From positions 124,001-188,000 of the forward strand of contig NZ_AJLE01000010.1 in assembly GCF_000296775.1 (NCBI RefSeq): a DNA stretch of 64,000 nt, written 5' to 3'. Numbering within the stretch: position 1 is the first letter of the stretch; the number at the start of each line of letters is the position of its first letter. The translations under genes and the position numbers were made by a program. The stretch comes from Sulfurovum sp. AR (GTDB lineage Bacteria; Campylobacterota; Campylobacteria; Campylobacterales; Sulfurovaceae). This document shows positions 54,021 through 63,557 of the stretch, in pieces. The notes below the pieces were generated by a model. That model saw nothing but the letters and a program-made list of their open reading frames with translations, had not been told where the DNA came from and made no database searches.

Positions 54021-55328
54021 CTAGTGCGTAAACAACTTCTTCTCTTCCGCTTTCCTAAAGAAAGTAAAATAGGCCCAAAGTGTTGTACCATAGCCAAAGA
54101 TAGAGAGCATAACGACACCTGTAGTTACCACTTCAAAAAGTTCTTTATACGCAAATGATGCAGGGATCATATGTACAAGGATGATAGAAAGAGCCCCTTT
54201 CATTCCAGAGAAGGTCAATATGAACCATCCCTCAAACCCCACAGGCTTGATCTGTTCCAGTTTACTGCCCCAAAACGCAAATTTTGCCATAGATATCGCA
54301 CGGATCAATGTGGTAATGATGAACATGGCGAATATCTCTACTTTATACTCCCAGAACTTCTCAAGACTTACCATCTCTGCCAGTACAAAGAAGATCATGA
54401 CTGCCGCGATATATCCAAACTCTTTGGCCATCTCATAGATATACTCCATGCGTTCAGAAGTCGTCGAGTCAATCCCATGCAGACGAAGCTTCTGTAAAAA
54501 TGTTTTGCTCTTTTTGGCTTCCTCTTCATCCAATATTTTCATATCCATATCGATCCAAGCCTTGGTAGCAATGATAGCCGTGATCAACGTCAAGATACCA
54601 CTGACATGAAAATGCTCAGCTACCACATAGGCAAGATACGCTTCGATGATAAAAACAAAAAGCTCTCCTCGCTTATCCTCTATCAGTTTCATCATCATAT
54701 AGAAGAGATATCCAAAACCTATCCCGATCCCTATACTCACAGCGAACACACGAAGTGCATCCATGGTCGCTTCTCCTGCATCTATTGTACCGCTCATCAT
54801 CCAGGGAAGTCCTATGAAGAAGAAAGCGATGACTGCAGTGGCATCGTTACCCAAAGATTCACCCTCGATCAACACTTTGATATCATGCCCGATCCCTTTA
54901 AATCGGGAAAGCACCGACTGCACACTCACCGCATCGGTAGCCATATTGATCGCAAAAAGCGAGACATAGGCACCAAGGGTAAGCCCCTCAAAGATCCCGA
55001 AGTAGTACATGCTCGCTCCGGCTGTAATAGAGAGAGCCACTGCAACCACTGCCAGATAGAAGATACTCCAGCCGTGTTTTTTAATGTCACTAAAATGCAG
55101 ATGCAAAGCATCCCCCATAAAGATAAGAGGGATACAAAATAGAATGATCGTATCAAAATAGTGTGGAAGGTCTATCGGTACAGCTATGGGTACATACATA
55201 TAGATCAAATATGAACCTATAAGCAGTAAAAATACTGAAGGTATTTTCAATCTGTTGGCCAAGGCATCTGAAAAAACGACAAGCCCCAGTATAGTGATAA
55301 GTATGATCTCCGGTGCGAAACTATGCAT
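54021..55328 (-). CDS. CPA1-family cation:proton antiporter
   Basis: 435 residues with about 12 transmembrane helices. The ion-binding pair is in IEGESLGNDATAVIAFF (Asn-Asp), and NMATDAVSVQSVL and GMKGALSIILVH fit NhaP-type Na+/H+ or K+/H+ exchangers. A cytoplasmic loop (DEEEAKKSKTFLQKLRLHG) splits the halves. Its start lies 8 bases inside the DsbA-like gene. Confidence 0.88.
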   Translation of the reverse strand: MHSFAPEIILITILGLVVFSDALANRLKIPSVFLLLIGSYLIYMYVPIAVPIDLPHYFDTIILFCIPLIFMGDALHLHFSDIKKHGWSIFYLAVVAVALSITAGASMYYFGIFEGLTLGAYVSLFAINMATDAVSVQSVLSRFKGIGHDIKVLIEGESLGNDATAVIAFFFIGLPWMMSGTIDAGEATMDALRVFAVSIGIGIGFGYLFYMMMKLIEDKRGELFVFIIEAYLAYVVAEHFHVSGILTLITAIIATKAWIDMDMKILDEEEAKKSKTFLQKLRLHGIDSTTSERMEYIYEMAKEFGYIAAVMIFFVLAEMVSLEKFWEYKVEIFAMFIITTLIRAISMAKFAFWGSKLEQIKPVGFEGWFILTFSGMKGALSIILVHMIPASFAYKELFEVVTTGVVMLSIFGYGTTLWAYFTFFRKAEEKKLFTH

Positions 55329-55941
55329 ATGAATCCTCCAATAACTTTTTCATCTCTTGTAAACTTCTATAACCTTTTTGACATACCATATGTCCCTCTT
55401 CATCTATAACAACCACCGAAGGAAATGCATTGGCTCCCATAGAACGTGCTTTTGCGAAATCGTGCTCCATAAGAAGCTGTGCTCTGTCACTTTCAAAGAA
55501 CGTTCGAAATGCACTTTCATCTGACTTTGACCCATGCAATAAACGCAGTAAGACCTCTGAATTTGTAATATCTTCAGTTCTGGTATAAAATGCTTCTTGT
55601 ATCGTATGCAGATAGTCAAAAGCACTTTGCATACCAAATAATTCTCTTACGGCTATCACTGCCTTACATGCAGGATAGGTATCGTAGTCAAAATACTCTT
55701 TTTCAAATAAACCCTCTGAAAACACTTGTCCTGTTCTTTGTGAGACTTGTTTCCAGTGTCCCTTGAGATACTCCTTTGAACTCTCATTCCAAGGCATTTC
55801 ACCTTGAGTACGTAAGCCACCTAAGACCAATGAGAACAGATACTTGTCATTCAATGTTGTACGTAACTCCTCTATCACAGGTGCAAATCCCCAACACCAT
55901 GAGCACATGGGGTCAAGCACAAAGATCAGCTCTTTTTGCAT
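55321..55941 (-). CDS. Cytoplasmic DsbA/FrnE-like thioredoxin-fold protein
   Basis: About 206 residues: LDPMCSWCWGFAPVIEEL with a Cys-x-x-Cys, FEKEYFDYDTYPACKAV and NAFPSVVVIDEEGH with cis-Pro. No signal peptide, so it is a cytoplasmic oxidoreductase or isomerase of the FrnE type. ATG at 55941 is one base after the PBP1A stop. Confidence 0.85.
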   Translation of the reverse strand: MQKELIFVLDPMCSWCWGFAPVIEELRTTLNDKYLFSLVLGGLRTQGEMPWNESSKEYLKGHWKQVSQRTGQVFSEGLFEKEYFDYDTYPACKAVIAVRELFGMQSAFDYLHTIQEAFYTRTEDITNSEVLLRLLHGSKSDESAFRTFFESDRAQLLMEHDFAKARSMGANAFPSVVVIDEEGHMVCQKGYRSLQEMKKLLEDSYA

Positions 55942-55942
55942 G

Positions 55943-58084
55943 CTAGAACAAGGTACCACTATCGTTAGAAACAGGGGTCAAAGGTACTTTTCGTTTAGGA
56001 TGTAAAGGATCCTCTTCTTCAGCCATCTCTTCTTGAGAAACCGGATCCTCATCGATATTGATCATAGGGGCAAGGCCTATCTCTCCCTCATCAGGATTGT
56101 TATCTTCTGTGATCTCTATCTCTTCTGCTAAAAGTTGATCATACCCATCATAGTTTTCCACTCTCTTTTTGTGACTGTTAGGTAGCGGAGAATTTTGTGT
56201 ATAAAGTTCTGACTTACCTTGATACTCACCTCTAAATACCCCTTCAGGTATATCAAATGTTCGTTTCGTCTCCGGATATAACTCCAACAGTTTTTTATAA
56301 TAAAAAGAGAATGCAGGTGCAGCCAGTGCACCTCCTGTCGCTCCGCGTCCTATACGTGTATTGTCATCTCGACCGAACCAGACAATCGTTTCAATGGTCG
56401 GCGAATATCCACAGAACCATGCATCGATATTGTTATTGGTCGTTCCCGTTTTCCCTGCAAGTTCTATGCCATCTACTCTTGCATTCCTACCCGTACCTCT
56501 TTTCACAACATCCATCAAGACGTCGGTCATCAAGTATGCCTGTTCAGGCGTGGTGAAGTCTTCTATCTCTTTAGGACGTGTTTCATAGATCACTGCACCC
56601 TCTTTAGAGATGATCTTGCTTACAAGTCTCGGCTCTATCATATGGCCTTCATTGGCAAATACTGAAAAGATCTGCGCCATTTTCAACGGACTTAACCCAA
56701 GGTTACCCAAGGCAATGGACATATCTCTAGGGATATGCGGCACATCTAAAAATGCCAATCTTTTACGGATCGTACTCACACCCAGATCGGCTACCAGATT
56801 GATCGTCGCAAGATTACGTGAATGCACCAATGCTTCTCTAAAAGGTATGAACCCTTTAAAGTCACGTTCATAATTTTTAGGTGCCCAAATCTTAGGTTTC
56901 CCCTGATAATAATACTGAAAAGTTCTTGCAAGGTCTGTCAAGGGACTTGCAGGATTGTACCCCATATCTAAAGCCGTTTGGTAAATAAACGGTTTAAATG
57001 CAGAACCGGGCTGACGCTTTGACTGTGTCACACGGTTATAGGCAGACTTCTCATAATCTGCCCCACCGACCATCGCTAAAATATCACCTGTTTTACTCTC
57101 TACCGCTACAAATGCAGTATTCAATGTAGAGGTTTCTGCTTTCTCATTATATTTTTTGAGTGCTTTCTTATAGGCAAAATCAACTGCCTCTTTTGCAATG
57201 GCTTGCTGTTTCATATCTACCGTTGTATAGATCTCATACCCACCGGTACGTATATCACCCAATTTCCCTTTAAAGCGTCTCAATACTTCATCTACAATAC
57301 CTGGTGCTATATTCTGTGTCAATGAAGTTTTATGTACCACTGGAGATTCTTTTACCGCTTTAAGATAATCACTTTGCGTGATCCACCCTATACTTTTCAT
57401 ACGATAGAGTACATTATTGGCACGGTCCAAAGCACGTTTGTAATGTTTCAAAGGATTATAATAACTTGGTGCATTGGGTAAACCTACCAAAATTGCCGCT
57501 TCTTTGAGCGTCAACTCATGAAGCTCCTTATGAAAATATCCGTTTGCCGCGGTTTTGACACCAAAATAATTATTTCCATAGGATATCTCATTGAGGTATC
57601 GTTCAATGATATCCTCTTTACTTAGCTCATGTTCGATCTTCAGTGCCAAAATGGCCTCTTTGATCTTGCGTGCCAGTTTCTTTTCATTTGAGAGTATTTT
57701 GTTCTTAATAAGCTGTTGGGTCAGTGTACTTCCACCCTCAACAAAAGCACCCGCCTGTATGTCTTTGACTATCGCTCTGAGGATCGCATCTGGGTTCACC
57801 CCGTTGTGTTCAAAGAACTGCGTATCTTCCATGGCTACGAGTCCTTCTACAAGGACTCCCGGGATTTCATCATAGCGTGCATAAAGACGGTGCTGGTCTT
57901 TGAAGACATAGGCAAGTTTTTCACCGTTTCTGTCATAAATGACAGAAGAGGTTTCTGGCTTATAATTGATGAGTTTATCTGCATCCAAAGATATCTCTTC
58001 ATAGGCATAAATAAACGCTGCAGTCAATGCCACGCCAAATAGCATGGCTAAGATAATAGAACCTTTTACTAAACTATTGAACAC
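55943..58084 (-). CDS. Penicillin-binding protein 1A (bifunctional PBP)
   Basis: 713 residues, one N-terminal helix. Glycosyltransferase domain: MEDTQFFEHNGV, GGSTLTQQLIKN, KIKEAILALKIE, RYLNEISYG. Transpeptidase domain: Ser-x-x-Lys in QPGSAFKPFIYQ, SRNLATINL (Ser-x-Asn), LAGKTGTTNNN. The C-terminal 80 residues are acidic and low complexity. GTG start after AAAGGG. Polymerises and cross-links peptidoglycan, upstream of the DsbA-like gene and antiporter. Confidence 0.95.
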   Translation of the reverse strand: MFNSLVKGSIILAMLFGVALTAAFIYAYEEISLDADKLINYKPETSSVIYDRNGEKLAYVFKDQHRLYARYDEIPGVLVEGLVAMEDTQFFEHNGVNPDAILRAIVKDIQAGAFVEGGSTLTQQLIKNKILSNEKKLARKIKEAILALKIEHELSKEDIIERYLNEISYGNNYFGVKTAANGYFHKELHELTLKEAAILVGLPNAPSYYNPLKHYKRALDRANNVLYRMKSIGWITQSDYLKAVKESPVVHKTSLTQNIAPGIVDEVLRRFKGKLGDIRTGGYEIYTTVDMKQQAIAKEAVDFAYKKALKKYNEKAETSTLNTAFVAVESKTGDILAMVGGADYEKSAYNRVTQSKRQPGSAFKPFIYQTALDMGYNPASPLTDLARTFQYYYQGKPKIWAPKNYERDFKGFIPFREALVHSRNLATINLVADLGVSTIRKRLAFLDVPHIPRDMSIALGNLGLSPLKMAQIFSVFANEGHMIEPRLVSKIISKEGAVIYETRPKEIEDFTTPEQAYLMTDVLMDVVKRGTGRNARVDGIELAGKTGTTNNNIDAWFCGYSPTIETIVWFGRDDNTRIGRGATGGALAAPAFSFYYKKLLELYPETKRTFDIPEGVFRGEYQGKSELYTQNSPLPNSHKKRVENYDGYDQLLAEEIEITEDNNPDEGEIGLAPMINIDEDPVSQEEMAEEEDPLHPKRKVPLTPVSNDSGTLF

Positions 58085-58128
58085 GCAGACCCTTTATGAA
58101 AAATATATACATTTTTTATTTTGAATGG

Positions 58129-59223
58129 TTATTGTACCGTGTTATGGCTAATGAGTGCTAACGCATGTCTGATCTTCTGGACAGAGACACCCAGATTCAG
58201 TATTACCCTGATGATCGGCTTTTCCACTGTAGGCTGACGGATTGCCCCTACCAGATACCCCTGGGCCATCAACCCTTTCTGCACGAACAATGCATGTTCA
58301 TTACTTGGCATCTCTATAGGTACGATGAGACTCTGACACTCAATACCCAGCTGTTTTCTTACCGCCGTCTGCCGTTCGAGGATCTTCTTTCTATATTTTT
58401 CTGCTTTTTTACGTATATGTTCAACATTGACCAATGCCAATGCCGTATCGAACACAGAGGGTGCCGTAGAGTAGATGATCGGTTTTGCTCTGTTTTCCAG
58501 GAAACTGATCACGTTTTTGGAAGCCAGGATATAGGCACCATAAGAACCGTAAGCTTTCCCCAGTGTCCCCATCTTGATATGTCTTTCGTTGATCCTAACA
58601 CCATAATACTCAAAAATCCCCAAGAGTTTGGTTCCAAGGACTCCCGCGCTGTGTGCCTCATCAACGATAAGCAGTGCTTGGGCTTCATCAGCAAGGTCAA
58701 AGATCTCTTTCTTACAAAGATCTCCCCCCATAGAGTAGACACCTTCCACTGCAATGATCTGTCTTTTAGCCGGATATGCCGCTAACTTTTCTCTCAGATC
58801 CTCCGCATCATTATGTGCAAATGTGACCACCCGGTCTCCCAAAAGCTGTGAAGCCATCACACCTGAAGCATGATACTCTTCATCCATGAAAAGCATATCT
58901 CCTTTACGTACCAGTGCTTCTATGAGTGCCATATTCGCCAGAAATCCCGAACCTACCACTAACCCCTCTTCAAAACCGTTATATTCTGCCATGGTCATTT
59001 CAAAGATCCTGTGTATAGGGTGATAGCCGTTCACCAGCATACTAGCCTTGGAGCTGATCGTTTCATATTCATTGACCAGTTTTACTGCTTTTTTAAACTG
59101 TTTTTTATTGAGTGACAACCCCAGATAATCATTAGAAGCCAGATCATCCAACCTGTCATCATAGAGTTTGCGTTCTCTGAACCGTCCTGCTTTTTTAAGG
59201 GCTTTTAATTCATTTTCATACAT
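58129..59223 (-). CDS. bioF: 8-amino-7-oxononanoate synthase-type PLP enzyme
   Basis: 364 residues of the alpha-oxoamine synthase family: LASNDYLGLSLNKK, GSGFLANMALIEAL, MDEEYHASGV, VDEAHSAGVLG, and the PLP Lys in MGTLGKAYGSYGAYI. BioF joins pimeloyl-CoA/ACP and alanine for biotin; KBL is the alternative. Other bio genes are not in the window, so specificity is inferred from family and from Campylobacter practice. Confidence 0.8.
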   Translation of the reverse strand: MYENELKALKKAGRFRERKLYDDRLDDLASNDYLGLSLNKKQFKKAVKLVNEYETISSKASMLVNGYHPIHRIFEMTMAEYNGFEEGLVVGSGFLANMALIEALVRKGDMLFMDEEYHASGVMASQLLGDRVVTFAHNDAEDLREKLAAYPAKRQIIAVEGVYSMGGDLCKKEIFDLADEAQALLIVDEAHSAGVLGTKLLGIFEYYGVRINERHIKMGTLGKAYGSYGAYILASKNVISFLENRAKPIIYSTAPSVFDTALALVNVEHIRKKAEKYRKKILERQTAVRKQLGIECQSLIVPIEMPSNEHALFVQKGLMAQGYLVGAIRQPTVEKPIIRVILNLGVSVQKIRHALALISHNTVQ

Positions 59224-59224
59224 A

Positions 59225-59782
59225 TTAATTTTTCACCTTTATCCATGGCAATAGTGTTTCCACTTGTAATCCCATCGCCGTGCTTTCATAGCCATCTACA
59301 GACTGAATGTATTTTTTACAAAAACCTTCAACCATACATCCCCCTGCTTTACCCTGCCACAATCCGCTCTCAAGATAGCTTTCCAGATCCTCTTCCTCAA
59401 ACCTAGAAAAATGATAATGCGTTGCAGAGATATCTGAAAAAGCCAAACGCTTTGACTTGTAGTGGGCAGAGGAGATGATAGAGATGGTCGAACCGCTTTG
59501 GATGTTCAGGATGCGTCTTGCATCTTCTCTGTTTTTGGGTTTTCGTAAGATCGTTCCATCCGAAGCTGCGATGACCGTATCGGCACACAGCAGAGGTGTC
59601 TCCACTCCAAACGCACGAATAGCTGCATTGAGTTTACCTTTACTTGCGGTGTAGACAAAATCTTTTGCAATGGATGTAGTGATCTGCTCTTCATCATACG
59701 CTACCGACATTTGTATAAAGTCAATGCCAAAGTTATTGAGAAGCAACGCCCTGCTTTCAGAAGATGAACACAAATAGATCAT
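59225..59782 (-). CDS. maf: Maf-family nucleotide pyrophosphatase
   Basis: 185 residues: IYLCSSSESRALLLNNFGIDF, PLLCADTVIAASDG, RKPKNREDARRIL and YESTAMGLQVETLLP. Hydrolyses non-canonical or modified nucleoside triphosphates; also linked to septum formation. One base overlap with the CopD-like gene. Confidence 0.92.
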   Translation of the reverse strand: MIYLCSSSESRALLLNNFGIDFIQMSVAYDEEQITTSIAKDFVYTASKGKLNAAIRAFGVETPLLCADTVIAASDGTILRKPKNREDARRILNIQSGSTISIISSAHYKSKRLAFSDISATHYHFSRFEEEDLESYLESGLWQGKAGGCMVEGFCKKYIQSVDGYESTAMGLQVETLLPWIKVKN

Positions 59783-60309
59783 TACAATCCTCTAAGAGAT
59801 ACACCTAACCATAATGCTACGATTCCTAACACAATATTGATCGGTAGAAGTAAATTGGGGATAAAACTCATCTGTGCTTTAGCAAGTGCAACCTCACCTT
59901 GAGAGAACAGTTGCCATGCTTTTGCACGTTTGATATACATATAGGTGTAATTGACTGCCATGATCGTCCAAATGATCTCTTTAGAAAGAAAAAGCGATTT
60001 TAGATCACCATGGTGTCCACCGGTCGCTATCGCCATGATCAAACCTGTAACAAATAACAGTGCAATAAAAAGCATCACAAGATTAAAAAGTCTTCCTGTG
60101 ATCTGTAGAGTGATACCTAATCTCTGTTTGGGTACCAACATAGAAGCCTTGACATCATTTTCCAACATCTCAGCTGCAGTCACACCGCCTCGCTGAATGA
60201 CAGGATGGACTGCCACACGGATCGCGATCATACCGCCTACCCAGATAAAGGCAGAAAGTACATGTAAAAAAACGATCAAATGTCCATAGTTGCTAAAGAG
60301 TTCTGTCAT
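59782..60309 (-). CDS. CopD-like four-helix membrane protein
   Basis: About 175 residues with four transmembrane helices: LIVFLHVLSAFIWVGGMIAI, LVMLFIALLFVTGLIMAI, WTIMAVNYTYMYIKRA and LLLPINIVLGIVALWLG. Histidine and the VLSAFIWVGG motif in helix 1 recall CopD/YcnJ membrane domains, which may bind copper or heme. ATG at 60309 is two bases after the alaS stop; a longer in-frame reading runs back into alaS. Confidence 0.7.
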   Translation of the reverse strand: MTELFSNYGHLIVFLHVLSAFIWVGGMIAIRVAVHPVIQRGGVTAAEMLENDVKASMLVPKQRLGITLQITGRLFNLVMLFIALLFVTGLIMAIATGGHHGDLKSLFLSKEIIWTIMAVNYTYMYIKRAKAWQLFSQGEVALAKAQMSFIPNLLLPINIVLGIVALWLGVSLRGL

Positions 60310-60310
60310 C

Positions 60311-62869
60311 TTAGTTTCCGCCTTCCAATACTTCACTCAAATAGACTTTTGCTTCTTCCAAGGCTGTAGTGATCTTGCTTGGGTCTTTTCCGCCAGCCTG
60401 TGCGAAGTCAGGACGTCCACCGCCACCGCCGCCAACGATCGGTGCGATCGACTTGATCCAGTCACCTGCTTTGATCGGTGTATTTTTAGAACCGGCTGCA
60501 AGCATAACCTTGTCACCTTTTTTCATAAAGAGCATCACCGCAATGTTCTCATATTTGTTTTTGATCTCATCGATCATGGTTTTAATATCACCATTTTCAA
60601 CTTCTTCTACAATGACATTTACGCCATTAACCTCAACAGCACTCAACTCTTTTTGAGAACTGCTCATAGCTGAAGCCAACTCTCCTTTCAGTGTTTTCAC
60701 CTGCTCTTTGAGTTTAGCAATACCTGCCATCGGATTTTGGTTCTTGAGCTCTGCTTTGATCTCATTAAGTTCATCTCTGAGTCCATTGACCATTTCTCTT
60801 GCAGCATTTCCACACACAGCCTCTATACGTCTTACACCCGCACTTACACCGCTCTCTTTAGTGATCATAAAGAGACCTATCTGCGCAGCATTCCCTACAT
60901 GTGTACCACCACATAATTCTATAGAATCATCTGCAAAACTGACAACACGTACTTCATCACCATACTTTTCACCAAAGAGGGCCATAGCACCAGAGTTCTT
61001 CGCTTCTTCTATAGACATTACTTCCGTTTTACCCGGGATGGCTCTGGAAATTTTATCGTTCACCCATGCTTCCACTTTGACGATCTCTTCTGCCGTCATG
61101 GCTTGTGGATGAGAGAAGTCAAAACGCAGTCTTTTGTCGTCATTGAGTGAACCCGCCTGGGCGATATGATCTCCCAAAATGGCTCTAAGTGCCGCATGAA
61201 GCAAGTGTGTTGCAGAGTGGTGTTTTTCTATCTCGGCACGACTGGTATCTACCACAGCCTCTACCTCATCACCCACACTCAACTTACCTTTAACTTCTGA
61301 AAGGTTCATCTCTAAGAATTTTCTTGTATCGAGTACTTTGACATCACTATTGAGTGTTCCGGTGTCACCTGTCTGTCCACCTGATTCTGCATAGAAAGGT
61401 GTTTTGTCAAGCAGGACCCAACCTTTACCGTCAATGCGCTCTACCTGATTAAAATCCGCATCCAACAGAGCCAATACTTTTGCGCTGGCAGTTGTACTCT
61501 CATATCCCACAAACTCATTGACATCAAACGCTTCTTTCAGTGCTTTAAAGTCACCTGTCTCTGAAGCATCACCTGTACCTTTCCAGTTGGCTTTGGATTG
61601 CGCTTTCTGTGCTTCCATCTTTGCATCGAATGCATCGATATCCAGCTTGATATTTTTCTCACGAAGCATATCCTCCGTAAGATCAAGCGGGAAACCATAG
61701 GTATCATAGAGTTTAAAGGCTACTTCACCATTGAACACATCAGAGGTATTTTTCAACTCTTCATTGAAGAGTTTGATCCCTGCTTCGATCGTATCAAAGA
61801 AACGCTCTTCCTCCATCTTCATGGATGTTTTGATCGCTTCTGCTCTATCCGGAAGATACTCATACTGTTCACCCATCTGCTCGATCAGAGTATCTACCAG
61901 TTTATACATGAATGGTTCACGTAATCCTAGTAAATATCCATGACGGATAGCACGACGCATGATACGACGAAGTACATATCCACGTCCCTCTTTGTCAAAG
62001 TTCACACCCTGAGCAAGCAGGAATGAACAAGAACGTAAATGATCAGCGATCACACGGTAAGAAGCAGAGTTAGGTGCTTCGTAATCATAAGGTGCACCTA
62101 CAAGTTCACCGATCTTCTCCAAGAAAGGCATGAAGAGTGAAGAGTGGTAGTTGTTAAGTTTACCCTCTTTGATGGCAACCACTCTCTCCAGTCCCATACC
62201 TGTATCGATACTAGGTTTTGGAAGCGGGGTCAGTGTACCTGTTTCATCACGGTAATACTGCATGAATACCAGGTTCCATATCTCTAAGAATCTATCCCCT
62301 TCTCCACCCATTTTGTCTTCCGGACCATTAAAGTTCTCTTCCCCCTGGTCATAGAAGATCTCAGAAGAAGGACCGCAAGGACCTGTATCTCCCATCTGCC
62401 AGAAGTTATCAGCATCACCAAAACGCAAGATACGGTCTGCTGCTATATGTTCCTTCCATAGCTCTTCCGCTTCATCATCACTCGTATGTACAGTCACCCA
62501 AAGCTTGTCTACAGGAAGGTTCAAATACTTCTCACTTGTTACAAACTCCCATGCATAAGCGATGGCTTCTTTTTTGAAATAATCCGCAAAAGAGAAATTC
62601 CCAAGCATTTCAAAAAGTGTATGGTGACGTGCAGTATAACCTACATTGTCAAGGTCATTGTGCTTTCCACCCGCTCTTAAACAGGTTTGTGAAGAGGTAG
62701 CACGCGGTATCTCAGGAATAGGTGCTTCACCCGTAAAGATGTTCTTGAACTGTACCATCCCCGCGTTAGTGAACATAAGTGTCGCATCGTCCGGTACGAG
62801 TGGTGAAGATGGGATGAGCTGGTGCCCTTTACTTTGAAAAAAGTCTAGAAATTCTTTTCTGATATCCAT
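60311..62869 (-). CDS. alaS: Alanyl-tRNA synthetase
   Basis: 852 residues: class II core ([39 protein letters not shown]), editing domain [13 protein letters not shown] with CGGTHV zinc motif, and C-terminal [15 protein letters not shown] domain. AGGA lies ten bases before the ATG. 199 bp upstream contains no gene, but carries one copy of the direct repeat flanking the small lipoprotein. Confidence 0.97.
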   Translation of the reverse strand: MDIRKEFLDFFQSKGHQLIPSSPLVPDDATLMFTNAGMVQFKNIFTGEAPIPEIPRATSSQTCLRAGGKHNDLDNVGYTARHHTLFEMLGNFSFADYFKKEAIAYAWEFVTSEKYLNLPVDKLWVTVHTSDDEAEELWKEHIAADRILRFGDADNFWQMGDTGPCGPSSEIFYDQGEENFNGPEDKMGGEGDRFLEIWNLVFMQYYRDETGTLTPLPKPSIDTGMGLERVVAIKEGKLNNYHSSLFMPFLEKIGELVGAPYDYEAPNSASYRVIADHLRSCSFLLAQGVNFDKEGRGYVLRRIMRRAIRHGYLLGLREPFMYKLVDTLIEQMGEQYEYLPDRAEAIKTSMKMEEERFFDTIEAGIKLFNEELKNTSDVFNGEVAFKLYDTYGFPLDLTEDMLREKNIKLDIDAFDAKMEAQKAQSKANWKGTGDASETGDFKALKEAFDVNEFVGYESTTASAKVLALLDADFNQVERIDGKGWVLLDKTPFYAESGGQTGDTGTLNSDVKVLDTRKFLEMNLSEVKGKLSVGDEVEAVVDTSRAEIEKHHSATHLLHAALRAILGDHIAQAGSLNDDKRLRFDFSHPQAMTAEEIVKVEAWVNDKISRAIPGKTEVMSIEEAKNSGAMALFGEKYGDEVRVVSFADDSIELCGGTHVGNAAQIGLFMITKESGVSAGVRRIEAVCGNAAREMVNGLRDELNEIKAELKNQNPMAGIAKLKEQVKTLKGELASAMSSSQKELSAVEVNGVNVIVEEVENGDIKTMIDEIKNKYENIAVMLFMKKGDKVMLAAGSKNTPIKAGDWIKSIAPIVGGGGGGRPDFAQAGGKDPSKITTALEEAKVYLSEVLEGGN

Positions 62870-63029
62870 GATAAAATGATCCTAAAATTGTGTTGTATAA
62901 ATTGGTGACATTTTAGCTAAATTGTGGTTACTTAGAGGTAAAGAGTTGAATTTAGTAGGACTATACATTCTATTTCAGTACATATAGCCTTACTGTGGAT
63001 AGGTTCAAACATATACTACACAAAAATTG

Positions 63030-63049
63030 TGTCAAATTTGTGTCAAAAT
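63030..63049. repeat. Left direct repeat flanking the small lipoprotein gene
   Basis: GTGTCAAATTTGTGTCAAAA; 18 of 20 bases equal the right copy at 63538-63557, which is the murG 3' end. On minus it contains two TTGACA-like hexamers, so it may also act as promoter sequence for alaS. Confidence 0.6.
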
Positions 63050-63068
63050 CTATTTCTACTCAAGTAGT

Positions 63069-63473
63069 CTATAAAATAGGTGCTTCAATAAGGCAATAAT
63101 CATCTATGTCATAATTAAATCCACCAGCACCCATAAAATCTCCTGTAATACCTGATATTTCAGATGGAGAACAGTCATAATTTAAACCATTGACACCACC
63201 TATCTCGTCCATGATATAAAGATCATCAACAAGTCCAAATAAGTCAAACTCACAACTATAGTTATCTGGATTAAATTCATAAGCTCCATCAACATCTGTT
63301 TCTCCAACAAAATCAATACAATCGTATGGAACACCTACTATACCATCACCTAAAACATCAGTTAAATAATGTACATCAACTGGAACATATTCATCCGATG
63401 AACTTCCACCACCACATGCACTCAATACTAAAACAGAGACTCCAGACAATATCAACATCATCAATTTTTTCAT
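63069..63473 (-). CDS. Small acidic lipoprotein with two cysteine-bearing modules, unknown function
   Basis: 134 residues: signal peptide with lipobox VLSACG (Cys 20), a GGGSSSD linker, then two related halves, each with a Tyr-x-Cys turn followed by a Gly-x-Thr-Asp/Gly-Asp stretch, an aromatic strand and another Cys: GIVGVPYDCIDFVGETD / NPDNYSCEFDL and GVNGLNYDCSPSEISG / DIDDYCLIEA. Very acidic, no basic residues in the mature part; calcium binding is possible. Good ribosome site AGGG seven bases from the ATG. It sits between nearly identical 20-base direct repeats. Confidence 0.75.
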   Translation of the reverse strand: MKKLMMLILSGVSVLVLSACGGGSSSDEYVPVDVHYLTDVLGDGIVGVPYDCIDFVGETDVDGAYEFNPDNYSCEFDLFGLVDDLYIMDEIGGVNGLNYDCSPSEISGITGDFMGAGGFNYDIDDYCLIEAPIL

Positions 63474-63537
63474 TCTAATTCCCTTTTACTTGTTACTTAA
63501 AAATTTAAGAAATAATACTGGACAATACTTAATAATC

Positions 63538-63557
63538 GTGTCAGATTTGTGTCAATA
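63538..63557. repeat. Right direct repeat, overlapping the murG stop codon
   Basis: GTGTCAGATTTGTGTCAATA; it contains the last codons of murG (Leu-Leu-Thr-Gln-Ile-stop on the minus strand). See the left copy at 63030. Confidence 0.6.

Noticed and set aside
54606..55142. 178-codon open frame on plus inside the antiporter gene
   Set aside because: Antisense to a clear CPA1 protein; His/Cys-rich shadow translation with no ribosome site.
58165..58785. 206-codon open frame on plus inside bioF
   Set aside because: The longest shadow frame in the window, but antisense to a fully motif-supported PLP enzyme and without recognisable domains.
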